From: Sthenelais limicola | Taxonomy: Eukaryota; Annelida; Polychaeta; Phyllodocida; Sigalionidae | Direction: 5' to 3' | Assembly (NCBI GenBank): GCA_942159475.1 | Contig: OW804097.1 | Coordinates: 58,920,986 to 58,984,985 of the forward strand | DNA: 64,000 nt | Shown here: one piece after another, positions 55,706-64,000 of the stretch | Layout: every line of letters starts with the position of its first letter | Position numbering within the stretch: the first letter of the stretch is position 1 | The notes under the pieces: generated by a model | Seen by the model: the letters and a program-made list of their open reading frames with translations, nothing else | The model's database searches: none | Told to the model about the DNA's origin: nothing | Made by a program: the position numbers and the translations under genes

Positions 55706-55799
55706 GAGGCTTGGAGCACACATGTCCAGCTAATGTTTAAGGGGTTGACCCACAGTATGGCGAGCCACGGCGAGTGCCGTGACGTCAGTGAATACTATG

Positions 55800-56187
55800 T
55801 ATAGGGGACCTTCACTAGGGGCAAGTGGTGGCCAATGGTGTTGCCAATAGAGTGACCAATAGATTATCGCCCAATGACCAGCAAGTAGAAGCTAATAGAA
55901 AATGTATTGGTATTGCAATTGGTACCCTGTGGTAAATAGCTGCCGATAGTGGCCAATGAACGGCTAATGACAATCTATTGGCTGAAGAAATCAAAATGTT
56001 TTGATTCTTCGGACAATGACGGTAAGTTGAAGCCAATGACTTGCCACTCATTTGAAATGACTTGCCACTCATTTGCGCCACCTCCTCCACTATGGCAAGT
56101 AACAAGGCCAATAGACTGGCCAATAATTGGCCACTCTATTGGCAACAAGAACTTGCCGCTACTTGCCGATAGTGGAGGCCCCCTATA
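55800..56187. mobile_element. Family G element 2: motif-packed inverted-repeat element
   Basis: Ends TATAGGGGACCTTCACTA and TAGTGGAGGCCCCCTATA are inverted. They align with element 1's termini as TATAGSGGNCYNNCACTRTC. Further in, GTTGCCAATAGAGTGACCAA pairs with TTGGCCACTCTATTGGCAAC. The interior is filled with CCAAT/ATTGG and ACTTGCC/GGCAAGT motifs in both orientations. A central hairpin AATCAAAATG/CATTTTGATT-like stretch lies near 55989-56010. No coding. Confidence 0.75.
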
Positions 56188-56493
56188 AAGCTGTTATTCC
56201 CACTGGGCCACTGTTTATGTACACTAATGTATGTATGTATAGGTTTTTATTTCTGGAAGTGTACATTTTCAATAATATATCTTTTGCCAGGGCGCATAAG
56301 AAATATAGAGTGAAGCAAGAGCAGTCCAGTGGAGTTGCTTAATGCACTTTACACATAATATGCACTTCTTTGGGAGCCTCAGAGCATTGTGCTAGAATCT
56401 GACATGTTTGATTTGAGCAGATGAAAAAGCGAATGAAAAGCACAATAGCGAACCATAAGTACAGATACAAGTGGCCCAGTGGAATCACAACTT
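56188..56493. mobile_element. Family F element, copy 3
   Basis: Ends AAGCTGTTATTCCCACTGGG and CCCAGTGGAATCACAACTT. Right subterminal AGCGAACCATAAGTACAG matches the other copies. It abuts family G element 2 with no spacer. Confidence 0.8.
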
Positions 56494-57773
56494 ATTACCC
56501 ACTCTACTGGACTATTTACCTTTATTACAAGGCACGGACACTCACATCAGGCGAATGGCTCCCAAACTCAGGTCCGCTCAGCCCCGGAGCCATGTTTTCA
56601 CAATGCAATAATCAATAGGCCATAATTTGACTATGGCATTTGCTATCTAAGTGGGCTTTAAAAGGTCCCAAGATGGCATGAGAGCAAATCAATTACAGGT
56701 CCATTATCTGGGGCAAGCCAGTCATTATTATCCGATAAAGCCCAGCAAAGATCAAGGTATGAGCGATAATTCAGGACGTCGCCAGAAATCAGTGCTCACT
56801 AATAAAAAGCCAATAAAAGGAACAATGGGCGTCAGTACCACCCCGGGCTGAACAAAGGCAACCATTCAGGCTTGTTTTCCTTCCAGTCCCTTAGAGATTC
56901 GCCATGGAGACAGCGAATAATGATATACATCGAATGGGTTTATTTAGGGATTAGGAGACCACTTTCTCTTCCATGCCTATTGACAAGATTTATACTGGTC
57001 GGTTGGGGTGTACTTTCCTGTTCACTCGCTTGTCATACAAACTCCATCCCTCATTCATGTCAGGCCAAAAAAAAAGTTTCTGTCCCCCTAACCCCTACCC
57101 CCACCCTACCCACCAAAACCATTGCCCCAGATTTAATCCCTGACTACAAAAATATGATTATTGCAAAGAAATAATAATATTTATTGTTCTGAGGATCTGT
57201 CTGTTAGCAATAGGACTGGCATGTATATGAGACTATACACTGCTTGGTTTTCACTCATTGGTCTCATGATTGTGATTATTCTCTTGTCACTATTATATGC
57301 GAACTTATTTACTATATATATGTTTTTGTCTAATATAATCTAACTTAGAATTTGATCAGCACATACTGAGAATAGTGTATATTTTACATAATGTTTGTCG
57401 GCTAAATACATTAAATATAAAATACAATGAGCTGAACATGATATAAAGGTAAAGTATATACGGCATATGCGGGCATACTGTATCATCTATGAAGGAACAA
57501 ACTATTAAATTCTGAAACATCGGTTTAACCATTTACCAGGGACGCTTTTATCAATTTTTTGACTGCGCGGTACATGATAATAACACAACTCTGGTAAAGA
57601 TGCGGGTGGGCGATAAATCAAGAAGAATCATAATCATATCACACTCTCGTTTTCAAACTGGCATAACAAGCATGCAGGCGAAGATATAAAAACATACTTA
57701 AATTTTCATCAGAGCTATAAACAAAACCAAAGCTAGATATTAAAAGAAATGGTTGGTCAGAAGTAGAGTATAT
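56494..57773. other. Mostly unassigned; single-copy block at 56640-56900
   Basis: 56640-56900 is single copy and motif-rich (AAATCAATTACAGGTCCATT, CAGTCATTATTATCCGATAA, AAAGCCAATAAAAGGAACAA, CGCCATGGAGACAGCG). It has the texture of conserved non-coding DNA, but that cannot be tested here. The remainder is AT-rich with no gene. Confidence 0.3.
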
Positions 57774-57898
57774 TTGATGTGTCACAGATAAAGATAGATT
57801 TAAGTTAAGTCGCAAAAATTGGATTTTGAGATACAATCCTATTTGAAGAGATGGGATGTGGCGGATTCCAATGGTGGTAACCTTAAGAAAATCCTAAC
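57774..57898 (+). repeat. Family B left-end fragment
   Basis: TTTGATGTGTCACAGATAAA, AAGTCGCAAAAATTGGATTT, TGAGATACAATCC, GCGGATTCCAATGGTGGTAA. Confidence 0.8.
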
Positions 57899-58170
57899 TT
57901 AAAGTACATCAATATCGTTTTATATTTGAAAAAACTTCAATATCACCCGATGGCGATGGTAATTTTGATTATACTTTTCTCGATATTGATGCTCCCAAAA
58001 TATTGAAGATTTGACGGAAATTAATGACTGCCCCCCCCCCCCCCCCATCCACTGCCTCACTCACTGCGTAACTTACATCCACACTTCCGGTTACTGTGTG
58101 ATGCTCGGGCCTGACTGTACACTGTGATATGAGCCCCAATGCTGTAGCCTATGGCATACTATATTACCCG
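57899..58170. other. No recognisable feature; C run
   Basis: C run at about 58031-58047; a short repeated CAATATC phrase near 57910-57990. Confidence 0.4.
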
Positions 58171-58268
58171 CTATACCCTGTCCAGCCTCTACAGAACCGA
58201 AACCGCAATGCTAAACTATACCGGTACTCTTTGAAGTCTCGGTTCTTCAGAGGCTGGACAGAGTGTAG
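58171..58268. repeat. Imperfect hairpin, about 33-bp arms
   Basis: Arms 58171-58203 and 58236-58268 pair with about five mismatches. The core CTGTCCAGCCTCT / AGAGGCTGGACAG is perfect. The loop is 32 bases. Confidence 0.8.
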
Positions 58269-58483
58269 AAAGATATAATAAATGCAGATCTGACTCTATT
58301 GAGTGTGATAACAACCTAACTTGCAATTTAGATAGTAAATAGCAGCTATGCTGCACATATTGGTGTTTGAAGGGACGGTAGGGTGTTGGCACCTTTATCA
58401 CCTGTGTATGTATAATAGATGGAACATCCACACATTATACAAGTCTTCCTCGCCCAGCTTGTAGAGCTCCAACCACCATGTAT

Positions 58484-59246
58484 AGAGTCGGGATGTCAGA
58501 CCATGTACAATAATAGTCAACTCTACATAATTTTAGTAGATTCTGCTCAAATCTACTAGGAGATGATAAACACTGGGTATATCATATTTGATTCACAAAA
58601 TCTAATCGGTTATGTTGAACTGTATTTTGAACCACATTTTTGTCTTAAATTTGGGTTATTTTAGAGGATTGGTAAAGACGAATGTTACAGAAAAATGGGT
58701 CATAAATCGTAAAATTCATTCGTACTTTATTCACAGGATCTCTCTGTACGAATGTTCTCATTTTTGGGCTATGATGTACTTTGAATTGTATGAATAGATG
58801 TACCGAGGTATCTAACGCTTTAAGTTGTATGAATGCATGTACCAATTTCCAAGACAGTGTATTAAATATATCCTTTTGTTTCTAAGGTCATCCTATGGAG
58901 TATGTTTAGCTACTTTACTAGTAATTGTCCAACCAGAAATATTGCAAACATTTTTTCAAAAAAACACAAAATATAGAAATACTTTTTAGATTTCCTAAAA
59001 TGTTAGTTAATATCGTTGGAATTAACTTAATCCAATCTTTTCAAATATATGATGATATCTCAAAAATATCATTTTTTAAAACTTAAAACTCATTGTCTGC
59101 GACACATCACATATTTGGTATTGCCTTGATTCACAAAATCTATTCGATTATGTTGAACTGCATTTTGAACCTCATTTCTGTCTTAAATATTGGTTATTTG
59201 AGAGGATTTGTGAAGGTGACTTGTACATTTTCTGACAATCTGACGC
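58484..59246 (+). repeat. Mosaic: family A, family B, family A
   Basis: A (58484-58684) runs from GAGTCGGGATGTCAGACC almost to its right end. B (58685-59109) starts TTACAGAAAAATGGGTCATA, holds TCCAAGACAGTGTATTAAAT and AAGGTCATCCTATGGAGTAT, and ends GCGACACATCACAT. A resumes in its middle (ATTTGGTATTGCCTTGATTC) and runs to GACTTGTACATTTTCTGACA. About 130 bases of A are thus present on both sides of B. Confidence 0.85.
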
Positions 59247-59877
59247 ACCTAACACCATCCATTATCTATACCGCCTTGTATGCCTCTGCTCTACCATTAT
59301 GCTGAATATGTCTCATAAGACAACGCTAATCGTGCCCGCGGGGGGTCAGAAGAAAGCAGTTGGCAGTAACTACGAGCGGACACGACAAAGTCCCACCATC
59401 ATTCATATTTAAAGCGATGTGCTTTGTTTGAAGGCCTAAGCTACCTCTCAACTGCCAGGCAGATATAAACGCTCGTTTCTACCTGGGGAAATCTCTCTTT
59501 TATAATCAGTTGTGGGATAAGGACAGTAGAAATGATGGAGACATCGCCCCCAGGCTGAACCAGCTTGTAGAGTTATATATATATAGTAATTTCTATTTCC
59601 ATTTCTCATATAATTTGACATTCATGACAGAAAATAAGGCTACGCTATATCTGTTTACCAGGTCTTCCTATATAGCGTGCCAAATGTCTGTAATAATAAT
59701 GCAAGTTACGTTTATACATTTAGCCAACAATTACTAAGCTAAAGAACAATGTCATAATCCACAGATCCATAGATAATGATTCAGAGGAGCAATCTAAATA
59801 ATGCACGAGTTTTTTAAACATGATTTATTGCAGCTTCATAATTGATTTCTAGTGTTAAAACTAGAGAAAACATTGGA
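59247..59877. other. No recognisable feature
   Basis: Unassigned. Confidence 0.4.
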
Positions 59878-60030
59878 AGCCATAGATCATTGGTAGAAGA
59901 AATAGCATTGTTGAAAATATTCTGGCAATTTTGGATAAAAGTGCTGCTAAATATTTGTATGTCAGATTAAATCCTTCCCATCATGCAGCATAAGAGCCAT
60001 GCGCAGTGGCACATGCAAGTCCCCTATTTT
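59878..60030 (+). repeat. Family C right half
   Basis: CATAGATCATTGGTAGAAGA, TTGGATAAAAGTGCTGCTAA, CCATCATGCAGCATAAGAGC and GCAGTGGCACATGCAAGTCC. Confidence 0.8.
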
Positions 60031-60226
60031 TAGGTTCTAATCTGAGCCAAGATTGGAGTCACATTCTGATCAAATCTGTCTCAATGTTGAGAAAAAGATT
60101 TAGTTCTTCCAGTGACACATACAAATCCACTATTGCTAATGATACCGGCGTGCGCTGACATGCCATCAGAAAAAAAATAATCTTTTTGTTGTATCTTAAA
60201 TCAGCAAATAAAACATCAGATCAATT

Positions 60227-60480
60227 AAAGCTGCATTATCAGCTATTACAACAAAACGAATCCTCCCAAATGTACTCATATTAAGACTTAGTGGATTAAC
60301 TTTATCAATATTCTGCTGTTGGTATATATTTATACAAGAATTTGAGAAAAAAAACCTACGATAACAAGTGAAGTCATCGCATGAAGTGATTTGGATGGAT
60401 CGTCCAAATACAAATGAGGACGTTTGAGAAGACCTTTAGGAAATACAACCGAACAAAACCCAGCAATAATTTGGTGTGAG
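60227..60480 (-). repeat. Family D copy
   Basis: AAAGCTGCATTATCAGCTAT, TACTCATATTAAGACTTAGT, ATTCTGCTGTTGGTATATAT, CGATAACAAGTGAAG, CAAATACAAATGAGGACGTT; reverse orientation. Confidence 0.75.
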
Positions 60481-60772
60481 TGCAACTTTAATCAACGAAT
60501 TGTGATATTATATAGTAGCGCGCTCTTACATCAAAACGAGGGACAGAAGTAATTAACGCAGCTGCTTTTAGTCTGGGACGAAGAGGTAAAAACGATGAGG
60601 ACTGGTAATTAAATTAATCATATTCGTTCAAAGAAATGAATATTACACAGCAATAAAACAGAAAGCAATCACCTAAACACACTTATGCTCTCCCCGCACA
60701 GACCATTCCCTAGCTCCGTTTAGCAAAACATACTCCTGATTCGCACAACAATAGCATGAATAGGGGACTTGG
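60481..60772. other. No recognisable feature
   Basis: Unassigned. Confidence 0.4.
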
Positions 60773-60992
60773 GGGACACATTTGGGAAAGTAAAAGATGT
60801 TATTCAAATGTTTTTCCCACAAGAACCCCCCGTAGGAATGTTTTGATTTTTGGGGTGCGTAATGCTCCCATGCAGTCGTTCAGAACACATAGCAAATTTC
60901 AAGAGTGAATATCTAATATGCCTAGAAGTTTCCTAAGAAGCCTAAGAGAGTTTTTTTTTCAACTAAAGCCTCATTTACCCGTGACACATCAC
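60773..60992. repeat. Family B copy, short subfamily
   Basis: CCCGTAGGAATGTTTTGATT, TTGGGGTGCGTAATGCTCCC, AGCAAATTTCAAGAGTGAAT, ending CCCGTGACACATCACATTT. It is closest to the short form at 31747-31990. The left end is eroded. Confidence 0.75.
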
Positions 60993-61169
60993 ATTTGCTC
61001 AACAACATGCTGAACATTGAATGTCCGTGGATGGTAGATGTCCTAGCAGGGTAAAGTCCAGGGTGGTAAATGTCTTATATGGTTAGATTTCGTGACAACT
61101 GAATTAAGAAAATTCTCTTAAACCTACAGTCTCAGCCAAATCAACAAATGATTCTTCTCTTCGCAATAT

Positions 61170-61448
61170 ATATAGGGGACTTCCATGTCTGCCATCTTGA
61201 ATCTTGCTTCGCATGGAATTATGGGAGTTGTATGTCAGTGTAGAATCTATAGAAAAATGTTCAGATAATTATCGGTGCTTACTGCTCCAATGTCAATATT
61301 CCTATAATGCATTTGGTTTTTATATTATGGATCATTTATACAACCAGTGATATTGTTGAAAACATTCTTGTAATCTTCGATAAAAGTGTTGCCAAATATT
61401 TGTATGTCGAAGTGGATCCATCCCAGCATGTAGCCTAACGGACAAGGG
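61170..61448 (+). repeat. Family C copy, nearly full length
   Basis: TATAGGGGACTTCCATGTCT, GCCATCTTGAATCTTGCTTC, GTGTAGAATCTATAGAAAAA, TAATGCATTTGGTTTTTATA, TTCGATAAAAGTGTTGCCAA and GGATCCATCCCAGCATGTAG. A tail module follows before the last C bases reappear at 61665-61703 (GTAACAGACATGCGCACTGG). Confidence 0.8.
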
Positions 61449-61560
61449 GTGGGGGTGGCGGGTGATCGGTTGCTTTACACCCTGTTTTAACACCATATTT
61501 TTCGTATACTTTGGTCCTATCAGGGCGAGAGAGGAAACCTGCTAACGGGATACCATACTC
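61449..61560 (+). repeat. SINE-like tail module nested in family C
   Basis: GGGGGTGGCGGGTGATCGG, TTGCTTTACACCCTGTTTTA and ACACCATATTTTTCGTATAC. It interrupts the right end of a family C copy, so it or its parent SINE is younger than that copy. Confidence 0.6.
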
Positions 61561-61837
61561 TGCTCTTTTCGAATATTAGCAATACTTCTTTTACATGCGT
61601 ATAGCCATAATTAAGCAGCTTTACACATGGCCGGCCTTTGGTAAGCCAGTCGGCGTGCTCTGGGGATGTAACAGACATGCGCACTGGCACATGCAAATCT
61701 CCCATTATCTAGGATATTGCTTCAACAAAAACAAACAAACCATAAAAACAATAACAAAAATACCCCAAGAAGTCAGTCTCCCGACAAATGATATGTTAGG
61801 CACCGTCCTCCCAGACACCACCATCAGACCTGAACTG

Positions 61838-61896
61838 GATAAATCCCAGCATGCACTGTAACAGACATGCGCGGTGGCGTGTGCAAATCCCCTATT
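61838..61896 (+). repeat. Family C right-end fragment
   Basis: ATCCCAGCATGCACTGTAAC, then AGACATGCGCGGTGGCG and AAATCCCCTATTA. Confidence 0.8.
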
Positions 61897-62230
61897 AGAG
61901 AGTGCACAGAGGCAGAAGGTGAGTGTAAATAGAGCATTATCTGGTCGTGTAATTAAGGGGATGTTGGATGAGGCGGTAGTATTGACATAGGGGCGGTCCA
62001 TGGGCACCAATAACACACGTTATATCACTGCCTCTAGCGCACGCACATTGCCTCATAGCAAGGTACATCTTATGTCTTATATATATTGTTTTGATTATTT
62101 TGTCAACCAATTACAGAAATTAGGTCAATCCTCTTCGATGCAGGTCTTCCGGATTATCCATAAATGAAAATATAAATGATAGATTCACTATAAAATATGG
62201 TTGTTTCGTAATGGTTATTTTCCCTGTCTT
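61897..62230. other. No recognisable feature
   Basis: Unassigned. Confidence 0.4.
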
Positions 62231-62792
62231 ATATGTATCTCAAGTTGTGAGAAAATGTACAATTCGCCTTCATTAATTCTCTCAAATAACCCAAATTCAT
62301 GGCAACGATGACGCTCATAACCGAGTTTAATATAACAGAACAGGTTCTTTTTAAATCAATGCAATATCAAATCTTAAGAGTAATAAGGTCGAATATACTC
62401 AGATATACCTAGTATTAATCATTTATTAGCAATAAAACCAAAATTTTGGAGGGCTTTGTCCAGTTGTTCATGCTACAGGGCTATGTCCATATTATTATTA
62501 TCCGCTGAAATCATTCCTGCAGTGGCTTCACCCATTAGCAGCGGCGGTCGTTCTGGTGCATAGTCAAATTATGGCCGATTCGACTTCAAAAGCTTATATT
62601 AATATATAATTATATTAAATAACAGCACAGAATATTGACAAATCTACCCTTTTAAATCATAATATGAGTAGATTGGGTAAAATTATTTTTTATCCAATAG
62701 CTGAGAATGCAGTTTTAAGTGGTCAGAAAATGTACAATTCGCCTTCACCAATCCTGTCAACTAACCCAGATGTAGGACAAAAATGTCTACAG
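62231..62792 (-). repeat. Family A pieces around a family D copy
   Basis: A (62231-62430, GTGAGAAAATGTACAATTCG to CAGATATACCTAGTATTAAT) is followed by D (62433-62719, CAAAATTTTGGAGGGCTTTG to GAGAATGCAGTTTTAAG), then a second A start (62720-62792, GTCAGAAAATGTACAATTCG). Confidence 0.8.
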
Positions 62793-63097
62793 TTCAAGCA
62801 TAATTGCAAAAGAATGGAACAAGAAGTAGAAAACATCTACCTTTTTACCGACGGTAGCCGAGAGTGCAACTTTAATCCAGCAGAAATGACATATTTGTCC
62901 AGTTCATTGCCAAATGTGATCAATGCTAGGACGGTAATATTAAATAACCACCCGGGCATGACATATGATCCGCCTCTACATGGATTAGTTATGAAGGAAT
63001 TTGCTAAAAGCTCCACATGTCTTCCCTGCTCAGCTTAGCAGGTTCTTCTTGTCGGGATTAATTCCAATCTAACATATGGATCGGCATCAATTCGGTG
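62793..63097. other. No recognisable feature
   Basis: Unassigned. Confidence 0.4.
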
Positions 63098-63332
63098 AAG
63101 TCGCCAGAAAATGTACAATTCGCTTTCACAACTCTTCTCGAATAACTCACATTTCAGACAAAAATGTTATGAGTCTCAAAATATAGTTCAACATAACCCA
63201 ACAGATATTCTACATCAAAGCAATACCATGAATTCTCAGATATAACTAGTATTGACCATTTTCCAGCCTAATCTAACAGAATCTATTGAATACCTAGTGC
63301 TGTCAATCGTACATTTTCTGAGGAAGTAACCC
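63098..63332 (-). repeat. Family A copy
   Basis: GTCGCCAGAAAATGTACAAT, AAAGCAATACCATGAATTCT, CAATCGTACATTTTCTGAGG; both ends present. Confidence 0.87.
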
Positions 63333-64000
63333 ATGATCTTCTTGTAATTGCCCATGGGTAGCCTCACACGCAAAAGTCCCCAAACGTATGCCCTCTTACT
63401 TAGCACACTGAGATCCAATACCATCCCCGAAATATAAGTAGACTGATAAACACCCAACTATATTATGTTTACTCATTTTTTGTCAATCTTCTACCAAACA
63501 TTGCAAATTGGCGAAATATTGTGAATTTGGGTCTGTTTTGTATTACATAGGAGCTGAGAACGTTCCCCGATGTAAATATAAGTACATACTTAACCTTCCT
63601 CATTGCCACCCTCTTGTACTTGTACTTACACTTTGGCAAAGGTCAAAGGTTGGTTTGGCAAGTAAAGGTGCCACTCTTTGCCATACCTCATCATTATTTG
63701 TTATACAAAATCTTTATTTTGGTAAGTTCTTCCCAGGAGTTAGACATTTGCCTAATATTGAAACCAGTCGATTTAGATGCGTTCAATTTGAGCCCGGAGG
63801 TGGGTGAACATTTTTAACAGAATTCTGTTGTATCAGAAAAAAAAGAGGGAAATAAAAATGAAGAGAATCTAGGTAAAAATAAAATCAAGCAATGATTTAA
63901 ATTGTAACAGTATTATATTGAAGTTGAGTGAGCAGATCAATAAGCATTGTATTTCTGTTAAAACAAGTCATTCCATGTTGGAAAGGAAAAGGTTTCGTAT
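63333..64000. other. No recognisable feature
   Basis: AT-rich to the window edge, with no repeat copy or exon identified. Confidence 0.4.

Overview
This is AT-rich, non-coding animal DNA. It has no operons, no ribosome-binding-site pattern and no convincing host exon. It is instead a dense collection of transposon debris: a LINE with an APE-type endonuclease and a reverse transcriptase, tRNA-headed SINE-like units, two Helitron-like ends, and many short inverted-repeat elements of the MITE type. A recurrent module with a GGTTGCTTTACRCCC core followed by TTTTAACACCATATTT resembles repeat tails I associate with gastropod genomes. A lophotrochozoan, perhaps molluscan, source is therefore my best guess, but it is an inference from one weak marker.

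Repeat families are given working letters. A: about 20 copies, 200-240 bp, ends near GTCAGAAAATGTACAATT. B: about 18 copies, up to about 470 bp, ends TGTGATGTGTCACAG. C: about 14 copies or pieces, full length about 350 bp, ends carrying an octamer-like ATTTGCATG and an AAGATGGCGGCC block. D: about 8 pieces, ending in GAATGCAGCTTTAA. E: 5 pieces, ends AGTCTAGGCT. F: 3 copies, ends AAGCTGTGATTCCACTGG. G: 2 copies, related ends TATAGSGGNC, interior packed with one short motif in both orientations. There is also one mariner-like MITE with 67-bp arms (50867-51251).

Layout. 0-12 kb: B and D pieces, a 339-bp near-perfect tandem duplication whose edge lies inside a Helitron-like element (2342-2938), and A, C, E and B copies. 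12-22 kb: SINE-like units, repeats, and a promoter-like unique block near 16.4-16.7 kb. 22-35 kb: a large hairpin at 22.6 kb, clustered A copies, long polypurine tracts and nested C/E/A insertions. 34.6-38.5 kb: a G element, then a 5'-truncated, frameshifted LINE. 38.5-46 kb: a 44-bp minisatellite, a near-perfect 49-bp-arm hairpin at 42.4 kb and two F elements. 46-64 kb: A/B mosaics, the mariner-like MITE, a full-length C copy, an abutting G/F pair and further nested C, D and A copies.

The only protein-coding remnant I can support is the LINE. The most unusual items are the two G elements, the 42.4-kb hairpin, the recurrent A/B mosaics, the C family's paired transcription-factor-like sites, and the duplication that starts inside a Helitron end. 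None is shown here to be a working host system. Copy boundaries were read by eye and are mostly good to about 5-15 bases.
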